35,650 nucleotides of DNA. Origin: Chryseobacterium jejuense. Its GTDB lineage: Bacteria; Bacteroidota; Bacteroidia; Flavobacteriales; Weeksellaceae. The DNA lies in assembly GCF_017877355.1 (NCBI RefSeq), contig NZ_JAGIPR010000020.1, positions 1 through 35,650 of the forward strand, in the 5' to 3' direction. A model generated the notes under the pieces. The model searched no databases and had not been told where the DNA came from. It was given only the letters and a program-made list of their open reading frames with translations. Positions 24,384 to 34,066 of this stretch are shown here, piece after piece (position 1 is the stretch's first letter; the number at the start of each line of letters is the position of its first letter). A program made the position numbers and the translations under genes.

Positions 24384-27300
24384 ATGAAAAAACAAACCGT
24401 CCTTTTCTTCATATTCCTGATTATGGGTAATATGATGATTCTGGCACAGAACTGCAACATCAATGCAGGAGCCAATGCCGTCATTTGCGGCACATCGACC
24501 AATCTATCGGGAAGCCCGGGCGGCAGTACATCAGGAAATCCGTTATGGACCCTGATATCCAAGCCTTCCGGCGCACCGGATCCGGTTATTGTAACACCCT
24601 CAGGTTACAATACCAATGTTACAGGAATGACCTCTCCCGGAAATTATGTATTCCAGATTGCCCAGACCTGTACGACAGGAACGGCAACCTCACAGGTAAC
24701 CATTACGGCTCCGGGAGCAGTCTCTACCTTTACTGCAGGGCCTGACATCACCAACGTTTCTGCCCTTACAGGTACTGCAACCTTAAACGCAGTAATTCCT
24801 GCAGGGTATACCGCATCGTGGACTTATTATAACATTTATAATAAAGAATTCTATAGTCAGACTACCACCGCGAATGCAACCATGTCTAATACGACAACGG
24901 CAACCCCTACCCTGACCCTTGTAAAGAAAGCTGATCATGACATTGATCCGGCTTATCGTGCAGTATTAAGGATAACCTCTATCAACAATCCAAACTGTTG
25001 GTACGAAGATGATGCTATTGTCAGATTCATTCCTAATCCTCAAATAAGTCTTCCTGCAACTCATAACAGATGTTATCCTTCAACAGATACCAACCGGTAT
25101 ATCAATTTGAGCGGGACCTCACCAATGTTTGCAAGCAATACGACAAACTCATCCGGAAACCCGGCATTTGGGACAACAGTTACTGTAAATGTCATCAGCC
25201 AGCCGGCTGGAGGTAATATTTCATTTTATCAGATAAGGAATAATTCAATGTACTTCAATGGTGTAAATGTTACAGGAAGTTATGTATTCACCATCACTGT
25301 CACCAATGCCAATGGAACATACACTACTCCTCAGATTACCTATAATTACAATGGAACAGATCCTAAACTAGTAAGTTTTATTGATGCTTCCCATCCTGAA
25401 CAAATGCAATCTTACTATGCAAGTGGTAGCGGTGGCGCTGTATACTGCAATATGGCAGGAAAAACAACACCTATTACTGTCTATTTCAAAGTTGATCCCT
25501 CAGATCCGGCAACGCTTACCACAGCAGTTAGCAATTCCGGGATTGTCCCTCCGGGAGGAAATCCTTCTTTGGTTTTGAACGGAGATGGAACGATGAACAG
25601 AAATGTAGTAGCAACACCCCCTGCCGGAGGTTGGCGAGTGGGAACCTACATCGTTAATTTATCAATCAAAAATGGAACCTGTGGTAATAGTCAGGATTAT
25701 TATATTCATATTTCAGACGGCAGCCGTCCGAATGTGACGGTTCCTAATACTACAATATGTTACACTGGTTCCGGTGTTGTGACCGCTACAGTTCCTTTAC
25801 CTACGGTATATCAAGGAGTAGTTAACACCAGTTATCTTCAGGAGTTTTCCGGCAAATATGACTTTACCTTGGTTTCAAAACCAGCCGGAGCAGCCAATCC
25901 TGTTTACGAATCCAGTAATCTAAGAACATTTACCAATACCTCTACCACGATAAGTAATCTAGATAAGCAGGGAGAATATGTCTTTAAAATAAAGGCTGTT
26001 CCTAATGCTGGAGGTGTGGATTCCGGATTCATTGATCAAGAATATGCCTGCTCTGGGACTTCTCCTGAAGGTACATTTTCCATATTCGTATCCCCACAGG
26101 TCAATGCCAATGCAGGATCCAATCAAACCTTGGGAATAGGGGCAACACAAGCTTCCCTCAACGGAAACAATCCGGGAGTGTCATCTACAGGTTTATGGGC
26201 CGTGGTTTCAAAGCCAGCCGGAGCTCCAGATCCGGTGATAACCAATCCATCTTTATACAATACTAATGTTACAGGACTTACCAGCTCCGGAACGTATACT
26301 TTCAGATGGACTGTTACCACCGGTACTTGTACAAGTACCAGCGATCTTACCGTTACAGTTGTAGCTCCTGGCCCTGGTGGAGTTCAGGGAGCCAATTTTT
26401 GGGTAAAATCAGATGATGCAGGAATGATTGCTACAGCATGGAAGGACCATTCTGTAAATGCGGATAATATTCCGAATGTGGGTGGGGTGACATTATCTCC
26501 AGCAGACAGAAGCCATAATTTTAATCCTTACACTACCGGTTATACCACTTCTAAATTCTTTTATAATGCAGCTTCTGTATTGAACCCTACCAATGGAGAG
26601 TTGCCTAATATATCTCATTCCATTTTTTCAGCAGTAAGACCCACTACAGCAGGAACCGGACGTATTACAGGAATTGATGATGAAACAACATATGGTTCCC
26701 AGCCCGGCGTTTCAATTGCGAATGGAAAACCAAGGCATTATGAATATCTGAATGTTATAACGTCTACAGATTTTTCTGCAGCATTCAATAATGGTATTTC
26801 CAATATTTTCTCGGCAATAGCAAATAATTCTATTGCTAACGGAGGATCTTCTGCTTCATCAGGAGGAGAAAAAATATTAGGTCTGAATGGTACTTATGAA
26901 ACAACTTCATTTACCGGATCTAATAAATTTCAGTTATATGGCCGTAATCTAAGAGTAGGCCATGCCGGCTGGGATGCACCTGGTGCTTTCCCTGGAGATA
27001 TTATGGAAATTTTATGGTTCAAACGTGCCCTAACAGCGAATGAACAGTCGAGGATAAATTCTTATCTGGCCGTAAAGAATGGGGTTACATTGAACGAGAA
27101 TTATCTTTCAACAACCAGCGATGTAATATGGGATCGAACCATTAATACTGGTTACAACAATAATATTTTTGGTCTTGCCAAGGATGATCTTACCTTATTA
27201 CATCAAAAGCAATCTGGAAGTACAAATAATGGACAAAAGCTTGTCATTTCCACAACAGGATTTGCGGATAGTAATGCAGCCAACAATACAGGTTTAGTCA

Positions 27301-30300
27301 ATGACATGCAATTCCTGATAACAGGAGATAATGGTTTGGAGCAAAGTCTTAAAACGCCATTGTCGTACACTTCTGGTTCTAATGGAGTGGCTAACTACCG
27401 TTTTGAATCTATATGGAAAGTGCAAAATTCAGGAAGTGTAGGAGCAGTAACGATTGCCTGGCCTAAAGGGGTAAAAAACATGTATCTGGTTCAATCTTCA
27501 GATGCTACAATTGATGGCACTGACAGCTTTATTCCAATGGTCACTGAGGTTACGGTGAACGGAGTGGTATACAATACAACAAACGTAACATTGTTAAACG
27601 GGCAATATTTTACCTTTGCCGGTTTTGCTTATGCGCCTGGTGGGGTATTCTCTGCTGCCTGGTATCGTGCAGATGATGTTTCAAACCTATTCTCAGATGC
27701 AGGCACTACTGTAGCTGCAGATAATGCAACTGTTCAGCAGTGGAATGAATTCAACAACAAACCATTCTCTCTTCTACAGTCAACAGCAGGTTATCGTCCG
27801 AAGTTTTCCAATGCCGCAACATTAGCCAACTTCAACCCAACTGTAACCTATGATGGAACTCAAAAATGGATGCAGTATGCCCCGGCAGATGCACAAGGAT
27901 ATATGTTGAATAAAAGCAAAGGAGCATTATTCTCTGCTGGAAATACAACCAGTGCAACATCTTCATTATTTGGATTTGGAATAGCAGGATCCGGCAATGC
28001 AATGGATGATCCAGGTCTGTACAGCTTTACTGGAAATAAATTTTTATTCTATCCTGTAATAGGTGAATATGCCCCTCAAAGTACTTATACCATCAATGGT
28101 TCTTACATCGGTGGGGGTACTTGGGAAAATGGTGCAGGAACAAGTGGAAATAATGCTGTTAATATCACATTAAACGGTTTTCATCAGACTTATAATACCA
28201 ATATTTCGAATGTAAATACCGACGTAAGCCGTAATGCCCTAATGGTTGGAAAAGCGGATGCAGGGGCACAATTAGTTGGGCAACAAAATGAAATGATCGT
28301 TTTTGCTGATAAACTAACCGATGAAGAAGTAAATAGAGTAGAATCTTATCTTGCTATTAAATATGGGCAAACCCTGAACAAAGAACAAAATAGAAATTAT
28401 TTGAGTTCTACAGGTACAATAGTTTGGGACGGATTAGCAAGCAGCTATTACAACAATATTCTTGGTATTGCAAGGGATAATACTTCTGCTCTGCACCAAA
28501 AGCAATCGCAAAGTGTGAATGATGGTCAAAAATTAATCATAGGTGCTGGAAATTCATTGGCGGAGACCAACGCTGCCAACACCAACTCCCTAGCAGAAGG
28601 ACAATTCCTTATCACAGGAGACAATGGTCTTAAACAAATCCTGAACACGCCATTAGTATACACAGCAGGAATGAATGGAGAAACCAATCATCGTTTTGAA
28701 GCGATCTGGAAGGTTCAGAATACCAATGCTGTAGGAACTGTGACGGTGGCATGGCCTAAAGGGGTTAAAAACCTTTATCTGGTACAGTCTTCCAGTTCTG
28801 TTTTTGATGCAACGTCTACTTTCACCCCAATGACAACGGAAACAACCGTAAATGGTGTAGTATACAACATAGCCAATGTAACATTAGCTAATGGACAATA
28901 TTTTACTTTTGCAGGATATTTATATGCTCCTGGAGGGGTTTCCGGAACAGATTTCTGGATCAGATCTGATGATGCAGCAGATATCGCAACCGCATGGAAG
29001 GACAATTCCATCAACGCTAATGACATTCCTGCCGTAGGAACGTGGGCTCTTTCTTCAGCTGACAAAGCCCATAACTTCCATCCGTACACTACAGGGTACA
29101 GCGCTTCGAAATTATTCTATAATAATGCTTCAGTAATGAACCCTACCAATGGAGAGCTGCCTAATATTTCTCATTCCATTTTCTCCGCAGTAAGACCTAC
29201 TACGGCAGGAACCGGACGTATTACGGGAATTGATGATGATGCAACCTTTGCTTCTGAACCTGCAGCCTCAATTGCCAATGGAAAACCAAGACATTATGAA
29301 TATTATAATGTTATCACCTCTACAGATTTCTCTACAGATTTCAATATAGGTGCATCCAATGTGTTCTCGACAATAGCAAATAATTCAGTTGCCAACGGAG
29401 GAACATCTACTTTCTCGGGTGGAGAAAAAAGATTAGGATTGAATGGTGCTTATGAAACAACTACCTTCAACAACACGAATAAATTCCAGATTTATGGTCG
29501 TAACCTAAGGGTAGGTCAAGCCGGATGGGATGCTCCCGGAGCTTTCCCTGGTGACATCATGGAAGTTATTTGGTATAAACGTACCTTAACAACCAATGAA
29601 CAGTCAAGAATCAATACTTACCTTGCTGTAAAGAACGGTGTTACCCTGAGTGAAAATTATCTTTCCACAGACAGCAATGTGATTTGGGACAGAACCAACA
29701 ATACCGGATACAATAACAATATCTTCGGTATTGCAAAAGATGAGGTCACTGTATTGAACCAAAAACAGTCAGCAAGTGTCAACAGTGGTCAGAAGCTTGT
29801 GATCTCTACAACAGGACTTGCCGAGAGTAATGCAGCCAATAATACTGAGTTACCAAGCAACCAGCAGTTCTTAATGGTTGGAGACAATAATCTGAAACAA
29901 GGACTGAAAATGCCTTTAGCTTATACGAGCGGAACTAACGGTGAAACGAATTTCCGTTTTGAAGCAATTTGGAAAGCCCAGAATACAAAAAATGTTGGAC
30001 AAGTAACAGTTGCCTGGCCAAAAGGAGTTAAAAACCTGTATCTGGTACAATCTCCGGATGAGATGTTTGATACAACAGATAGCTTTACCCCAATGGCAAC
30101 GGAAGTTACCATCAATGGAGTGATTTACAACACAGCCAATGTAACCTTAAGTAATGGACAGTTCTTCACTTTTGCAGGTTTCGGACGTGCTCCGGGAGGG
30201 GTTGTGAATAATCTTTCCTATTGGTATAGAGCTGATAAAGACGCCGTTAACACAGGAGATGGAACAGATATTACAGCATGGACTGATCAGTTCTCAGGAA

Positions 30301-31850
30301 CTACTTCAGCACAGCTGGGAACCAATGCCCTTCCAAAATTCAAGGTGGGTGCTTCCAATTATTTCAACTTCAACCCAGGTGTTAACTTTACGGCAAATAC
30401 TCAAACCATTGGAAATACATCAGTAAGAACCTTTGGCAATAATACCTATGATATCTTTATCTTGACAAAAGATGGATTATCAAACCCTGGCGGTAATGGA
30501 AGAATATTTAGCTCTTTATTGGATAATTCTAAATTAAGTGGCAGTATCAACTATTGGGATGGCTTTGGCGATATGTATGACAATAGAACGGAAAGAGTGA
30601 GAGCCGATGAAGGGTATAGATATCTTGCTAACCCTGGAGGAATACGGTCAACAACAATTCCAAGTATTGTATATCACAATCTATTAAATACCACTACTGG
30701 TAAAGGAATCAACGGAGGTGTCGTTTCCATGAGTGGAACACATACCTCCATAGACTTTCTAAACGGAGGACATACCTTCGGTTCTACACAAATAGGCTCC
30801 AATGGAAGTGATAATGGAGGTTTTGTTGGAAATCTGGGAGAAACGATTGTTTATGGAGAAGGTAATCTTACAATTCCAGAAAGAAGAAGAGTAGATTCCT
30901 ATCTTGCCATCAAATATGGTATTACGCTGGGACAGGTAAATACAGACCATTATCTGAATACGGATGGAAACATAGTGTGGAACGGAGCCGCTAATACTAC
31001 ATTCAACAATAATATCTTTGGAATATCCCGTGATGATATTGAAATGTTAGAACAAAAGGTCTCAAAAAGTGTGAATACTGGAACGATTCTTACCGTTGCT
31101 ACAATCAATGACTTTGCTTCTCCAAACCAACTTGCAGCACGTACAGGATTTGCGAATGACAAAACCTATTTCTTACTGGGAGATAACAATGTTACAGCAA
31201 CACCGCTTGTCAACATCGCGGTTTCCGGAAATACGCTGCAGAGAATCCAGAGAACATGGCTGTCTCAACGCTCTAATACTCCTGGGGGTCTATACTTCGA
31301 GGCAGATCTTTCAGCCTATGGAACTGCTTTCTCAGCTGGAAACAATATCCAGATGATTGTAGCAGATGATGCCGCTTTCACAACGAATGTAAAAACTGTC
31401 CCTGGAGTATTTACCGGCGGCAGATGGGTATTCATGAATGATTTCAATGTAGATAATACTGCAAGATATATCACGTTTGCTGAAGGAAAAACTTATTGTT
31501 ATAAGCCTGGTGCTATTGCTACAGCCGGTAATCCTGAATTGCCTACAAAAGTGGGAATTACTTCTCTTGGAAGGGCTGGAGCCGGAAGTGCAGACAACTG
31601 GCCAATGGTAAGAAAAGGAGGATGGTTAGCAATGGAAGCAAAAACCAAAGGGTTTGTACCGAACAGGGTTAAGTTCAATGCATCTAATCAACCTGTTGCT
31701 GCTGATGGGGTAACTCCTGTCATTACAGCTCCTGTGGAAGGTATGATGGTATATGACATCACCAACAAATGCATGAAGGTATACACCCTTAAAGAAGGTG
31801 ATTCATCCATGACTTGGCATTGTATATCTACACAGACATGCCCTGATTAA
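24384..31850 (+). CDS. Giant secreted repeat protein, adhesin-like
   Basis: The 2488-residue protein has a signal peptide (1-21). Residues about 22-660 are Ig/PKD-like domains (for example LWTLISKPSGAPDPVI and LWAVVSKPAGAPDPVI). Four units of about 420 residues start near 670, 1085, 1515 and 1935. Each begins with a laminin-G/concanavalin-like part (FWVKSDD, WYRADD, FWIRSDD, WYRADKD). Each goes on to a conserved part with SYLAxKxGxTL, NNNIFGIAxD, HQKQS and, in units 1-3, VTVAWPKGVKNLYLVQS. I believe the second part corresponds to a domain of unknown function common in Bacteroidota. The tail has the GMMVYDITNKCMKVY...WHC module. No type A T9SS domain is visible. An adhesion or surface-layer role is inferred. 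Confidence 0.85.
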   Translation: MKKQTVLFFIFLIMGNMMILAQNCNINAGANAVICGTSTNLSGSPGGSTSGNPLWTLISKPSGAPDPVIVTPSGYNTNVTGMTSPGNYVFQIAQTCTTGTATSQVTITAPGAVSTFTAGPDITNVSALTGTATLNAVIPAGYTASWTYYNIYNKEFYSQTTTANATMSNTTTATPTLTLVKKADHDIDPAYRAVLRITSINNPNCWYEDDAIVRFIPNPQISLPATHNRCYPSTDTNRYINLSGTSPMFASNTTNSSGNPAFGTTVTVNVISQPAGGNISFYQIRNNSMYFNGVNVTGSYVFTITVTNANGTYTTPQITYNYNGTDPKLVSFIDASHPEQMQSYYASGSGGAVYCNMAGKTTPITVYFKVDPSDPATLTTAVSNSGIVPPGGNPSLVLNGDGTMNRNVVATPPAGGWRVGTYIVNLSIKNGTCGNSQDYYIHISDGSRPNVTVPNTTICYTGSGVVTATVPLPTVYQGVVNTSYLQEFSGKYDFTLVSKPAGAANPVYESSNLRTFTNTSTTISNLDKQGEYVFKIKAVPNAGGVDSGFIDQEYACSGTSPEGTFSIFVSPQVNANAGSNQTLGIGATQASLNGNNPGVSSTGLWAVVSKPAGAPDPVITNPSLYNTNVTGLTSSGTYTFRWTVTTGTCTSTSDLTVTVVAPGPGGVQGANFWVKSDDAGMIATAWKDHSVNADNIPNVGGVTLSPADRSHNFNPYTTGYTTSKFFYNAASVLNPTNGELPNISHSIFSAVRPTTAGTGRITGIDDETTYGSQPGVSIANGKPRHYEYLNVITSTDFSAAFNNGISNIFSAIANNSIANGGSSASSGGEKILGLNGTYETTSFTGSNKFQLYGRNLRVGHAGWDAPGAFPGDIMEILWFKRALTANEQSRINSYLAVKNGVTLNENYLSTTSDVIWDRTINTGYNNNIFGLAKDDLTLLHQKQSGSTNNGQKLVISTTGFADSNAANNTGLVNDMQFLITGDNGLEQSLKTPLSYTSGSNGVANYRFESIWKVQNSGSVGAVTIAWPKGVKNMYLVQSSDATIDGTDSFIPMVTEVTVNGVVYNTTNVTLLNGQYFTFAGFAYAPGGVFSAAWYRADDVSNLFSDAGTTVAADNATVQQWNEFNNKPFSLLQSTAGYRPKFSNAATLANFNPTVTYDGTQKWMQYAPADAQGYMLNKSKGALFSAGNTTSATSSLFGFGIAGSGNAMDDPGLYSFTGNKFLFYPVIGEYAPQSTYTINGSYIGGGTWENGAGTSGNNAVNITLNGFHQTYNTNISNVNTDVSRNALMVGKADAGAQLVGQQNEMIVFADKLTDEEVNRVESYLAIKYGQTLNKEQNRNYLSSTGTIVWDGLASSYYNNILGIARDNTSALHQKQSQSVNDGQKLIIGAGNSLAETNAANTNSLAEGQFLITGDNGLKQILNTPLVYTAGMNGETNHRFEAIWKVQNTNAVGTVTVAWPKGVKNLYLVQSSSSVFDATSTFTPMTTETTVNGVVYNIANVTLANGQYFTFAGYLYAPGGVSGTDFWIRSDDAADIATAWKDNSINANDIPAVGTWALSSADKAHNFHPYTTGYSASKLFYNNASVMNPTNGELPNISHSIFSAVRPTTAGTGRITGIDDDATFASEPAASIANGKPRHYEYYNVITSTDFSTDFNIGASNVFSTIANNSVANGGTSTFSGGEKRLGLNGAYETTTFNNTNKFQIYGRNLRVGQAGWDAPGAFPGDIMEVIWYKRTLTTNEQSRINTYLAVKNGVTLSENYLSTDSNVIWDRTNNTGYNNNIFGIAKDEVTVLNQKQSASVNSGQKLVISTTGLAESNAANNTELPSNQQFLMVGDNNLKQGLKMPLAYTSGTNGETNFRFEAIWKAQNTKNVGQVTVAWPKGVKNLYLVQSPDEMFDTTDSFTPMATEVTINGVIYNTANVTLSNGQFFTFAGFGRAPGGVVNNLSYWYRADKDAVNTGDGTDITAWTDQFSGTTSAQLGTNALPKFKVGASNYFNFNPGVNFTANTQTIGNTSVRTFGNNTYDIFILTKDGLSNPGGNGRIFSSLLDNSKLSGSINYWDGFGDMYDNRTERVRADEGYRYLANPGGIRSTTIPSIVYHNLLNTTTGKGINGGVVSMSGTHTSIDFLNGGHTFGSTQIGSNGSDNGGFVGNLGETIVYGEGNLTIPERRRVDSYLAIKYGITLGQVNTDHYLNTDGNIVWNGAANTTFNNNIFGISRDDIEMLEQKVSKSVNTGTILTVATINDFASPNQLAARTGFANDKTYFLLGDNNVTATPLVNIAVSGNTLQRIQRTWLSQRSNTPGGLYFEADLSAYGTAFSAGNNIQMIVADDAAFTTNVKTVPGVFTGGRWVFMNDFNVDNTARYITFAEGKTYCYKPGAIATAGNPELPTKVGITSLGRAGAGSADNWPMVRKGGWLAMEAKTKGFVPNRVKFNASNQPVAADGVTPVITAPVEGMMVYDITNKCMKVYTLKEGDSSMTWHCISTQTCPD
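26395..30185 (+). repeat. Long coding repeats inside the giant gene
   Basis: The unit at about 26395-27635 recurs at about 28935-30185 with long stretches of near-identity, for example around 26585-26690 and 29135-29240. The unit between them (27640-28930) shares only the later part. Recombination between the two close units would remove about 2.5 kb in frame. Confidence 0.75.
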
Positions 31851-31879
31851 AAACAAGTTAGTTCATTAATTGATAGATT

Positions 31880-31916
31880 CTTAGCTCCGGAAAACATTGT
31901 ATAGAACGGAGCTAAG
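31880..31916 (+). terminator. Hairpin after the giant gene
   Basis: A perfect 10-bp stem, CTTAGCTCCG with CGGAGCTAAG, and a 17-base loop lie 30 bp past the stop codon. No T run follows, so it may stabilise the 3' end or terminate weakly. The rest of 31851-32199 has a further 7-bp dyad at 32032-32064 and no gene. Confidence 0.45.
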
Positions 31917-32199
31917 TCTACCAATTTAAAAACAATGGATTACGACATTCAATGGGATGAATTAAATAATTAAAACACTATAAGCAATACTATGACACAA
32001 CATGCACAGCTATACATAACCTGGCACTGTGTCTACTTACAATACTTAGGCACTGACAAGTAGATAATAATAAAAAATGGTAGTAAATACCATGTCAACA
32101 ATATTTTAATTGGAAGGCATTTACAGAATCAATATCATTCGGACATTGATTTACAGCACCGTGATGCTCTTCTCTCCCTTTTTAAAAGAAATAAGGCTT

Positions 32200-32622
32200 A
32201 TGAATTCAAATTTCAGAAATATTCACATTGGAAAACTCATACATCTGCGGGTTAAAGAAAATAAGATTGACTTACATCGTATCTGTAATTTCATCAAATG
32301 TACAGAGAGAGAAGTCTCCGAAATGTATATGCAGGAAAGCCTATCCACCGATATCCTATTGAGATGGAGCAAGCTACTTGAATATGATTTTTTCAGACTC
32401 TATTCCCAACACCTGATACTCTACGCTCCACCTTCTGCCCCAATCCGGGAATCTGATGTCTCAAAACTTCCCCGTTTCAGGAAAAATATCTATACGCGGG
32501 AAATGATAGACTTCATTCTGGAACTGATAGAGAAGCAAGAAAAGACTAAACGACAAATTACAGATGAGTATGGAATTCCTTATACTACTTTATGCAAATG
32601 GATTGCAAAACATAATAAATAA
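32200..32622 (+). CDS. Small helix-turn-helix protein, transposase-like C-terminus
   Basis: The 140-residue protein starts at the ATG before NSNFRNIHIGKLIHLRV; a TTG at 32110 would only add a non-homologous-looking leader. The N-terminal half carries a conserved-looking core, ICNFIKCTEREVSEMY, then RWSKLLEYDFFRLYSQHLIL. The C-terminus has a helix-turn-helix, KRQITDEYGIPYTTLCKWI, like the DNA-binding end of transposase OrfA proteins. From memory, similar proteins are common in Chryseobacterium. It may be a domesticated transposase-derived regulator. The next gene, 77 bp on, ends in a related motif. Confidence 0.7.
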   Translation: MNSNFRNIHIGKLIHLRVKENKIDLHRICNFIKCTEREVSEMYMQESLSTDILLRWSKLLEYDFFRLYSQHLILYAPPSAPIRESDVSKLPRFRKNIYTREMIDFILELIEKQEKTKRQITDEYGIPYTTLCKWIAKHNK

Positions 32623-32698
32623 CAGCATCAAGCCGGAAATGAGAAGTTAGCAATATTCACCATTGGATAGCTTCATCTAGAATTTTAAAATTTATATA

Positions 32699-33025
32699 AT
32701 GAAAAAACAGAGTCAACCTAATTATCAACGAATCTATTCGGACATCATTGAACAGAAATTTCCTTATAAGAAAGCAGAATGTGAAAAGTTACTGGAAAAA
32801 AAAATACTTTCTGCTCTGGATATTATGGAACTGAATAACAGAATTTTTGGTACTAAAGATCAAGATTTCAAAAAGATGAATCAACAACTCCGTTCCTACA
32901 ATGAATCGGATATTCTATCCATCCTTAATTACCAAAAAAATCATAAAATGAATAATCTGCAAGTAGCTGAACACTTTGGATTGAGTAGAAATACCATGAC
33001 CAAATGGCGAAGAATGTTTCAATGA
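32699..33025 (+). CDS. Second small helix-turn-helix protein of the pair
   Basis: The 108-residue protein starts MKKQSQPNYQRIYSDII, has a middle segment ILSALDIMELNNRIFG and ends with a helix-turn-helix, NLQVAEHFGLSRNTMTKW. The ending resembles that of the 32200-32622 product in place and pattern (a DI..IL helix, then the HTH, then the stop). The two are probably co-transcribed and share the terminator at 33041. DNA binding is likely; the target is unknown. Confidence 0.7.
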   Translation: MKKQSQPNYQRIYSDIIEQKFPYKKAECEKLLEKKILSALDIMELNNRIFGTKDQDFKKMNQQLRSYNESDILSILNYQKNHKMNNLQVAEHFGLSRNTMTKWRRMFQ

Positions 33026-33040
33026 TATAATAAAAATTAA

Positions 33041-33072
33041 CAAAAGAGCTCTTTTAGGGCTCTTTTGTTTTT
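33041..33072 (+). terminator. Strong intrinsic terminator
   Basis: CAAAAGAGC (33041-33049) pairs with GCTCTTTTG (33059-33067) and five T follow at once. It ends the two-gene helix-turn-helix unit. The stretch to 33228 beyond it is AT-rich and shows no gene. Confidence 0.9.
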
Positions 33073-33228
33073 ATAAAGAACATGTAATAACATTCTATAA
33101 ATCAACAAAATAACAATTAATTGAATTTAAATTAGGGCAAAGTATAAAAGCTAAACTTTAAAAGTATAATTAGCGATAAGATGGTCAGGAAATACAGATT
33201 TTAGAAATCAATTTAGCACCTGACTTTT

Positions 33229-33413
33229 TTAAAAAATTTCTTCCCAAAGATTCTGACTGATGGAAAAACGATTGGGTAAATTAAGATAGTTATAAGCTAT
33301 AGAATTAATCCCTTTATCCTTCATATTAGTCATATTTCCATTCACATCATAATCAATCATATTATTACCCACTCCATACTGAAGATGGCCTCATTTTGGT
33401 ATTATCTGTGTAA
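33229..33413 (-). pseudogene. Rhs/YD-repeat core fragment
   Basis: On the minus strand this reads NNMIDYDVNGNMTNMKDKGI, then AYNYLNLPNRFSISQN, and ends in TAA at 33229-33231. It parallels the segment GGNLIAYDDNGNMLSMADKGI, KYNYLNLPR of the Rhs gene at 34067-35650. Farther upstream, TDNTK in another frame matches ATDNKA of that gene, so the relic also holds a frameshift. It lies downstream of the intact Rhs tail and its neighbour, the usual place for displaced Rhs remnants. Confidence 0.75.
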
Positions 33414-33438
33414 TTTCTCGAAGATAATTGTTTATAAA

Positions 33439-33471
33439 AAATGCCACACGAAAAGATTCGTGCGGCAGCGG
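33439..33471 (+). repeat. REP-type palindrome, copy 2
   Basis: TGCCACACGAA (33442-33452) pairs with TTCGTGCGGCA (33457-33467) with one mismatch and an AAGA loop. The flanks (AGCGG on one side, AAA on the other) also match the palindrome at 1203-1235, in the opposite orientation. It lies about 25 bp beyond the Rhs relic. Confidence 0.65.
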
Positions 33472-33562
33472 TGATATAAGAAGCATAAAATTTTTGTATT
33501 AAAAAAGATAGCAACTCCAGAATTAAATTTTTACCTAAAGAAAGTAACTGTATATTAGAATT

Positions 33563-34063
33563 TTATTTCTTTTTATCCTCTCCATATATCTTTTTTAGAT
33601 TTTCAATTTGCTGGGCTTTCTGTAAAGAATCTTCTCTTCTTTCTTTTGCAACAATTTCTGGAGCATAGGGGCCAATTTGATTTTTTCTTGCACGATGGTC
33701 CATAAAATATACTGAATATATCAAGTTGAAAATTATACCTCCAATACCTATCCAAACAATTAATCTATATTTATTATTTTTCGTTTCTGGAAGTTTATCA
33801 AATTCTTGTATATAATTCTTATAGTTGTTATTATGTTTAAAAATGAAATAGTTAAATAAGATTATAACAATTACAGAGACTATATAAGCTCCTTTTCCAA
33901 GATCAAGATCAAAATAATATATTAATGAAAAAAAAGTAATTATCCCTAAAAAATCAATTGATACATCAGCAACAAAATTGTAGGAGAAAAGTGTGGGAGA
34001 TCTTTCCGCATTTTTATATAGCGTGTAATATATATAATTATATATCGTTTTTATTTTTTTCAT
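33563..34063 (-). CDS. Three-helix membrane protein, candidate Rhs immunity protein
   Basis: The 166-residue protein has three likely membrane helices at about 30-51 (VADVSIDFLGIITFFSLIYY), 58-75 (GAYIVSVIVIILFNYFIF) and 100-120 (LIVWIGIGGIIFNLIYSVYF). A charged C-terminal tail of about 45 residues follows. There is no signal peptide or known catalytic motif. Its start lies 3 bp after the stop of the Rhs gene on the same strand, so the two are almost certainly co-transcribed. In Rhs and related polymorphic toxins the next gene usually encodes the immunity protein. A membrane immunity protein would suit a toxin that acts on the inner membrane. This role is inferred from position only. Confidence 0.65.
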   Translation of the reverse strand: MKKIKTIYNYIYYTLYKNAERSPTLFSYNFVADVSIDFLGIITFFSLIYYFDLDLGKGAYIVSVIVIILFNYFIFKHNNNYKNYIQEFDKLPETKNNKYRLIVWIGIGGIIFNLIYSVYFMDHRARKNQIGPYAPEIVAKERREDSLQKAQQIENLKKIYGEDKKK

Positions 34064-34066
34064 TAT

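Noticed and set aside
32110..32199. TTG start that would lengthen the first helix-turn-helix protein by 30 residues
   Set aside because: The ATG at 32200 begins the conserved-looking protein; the added leader has no such look.
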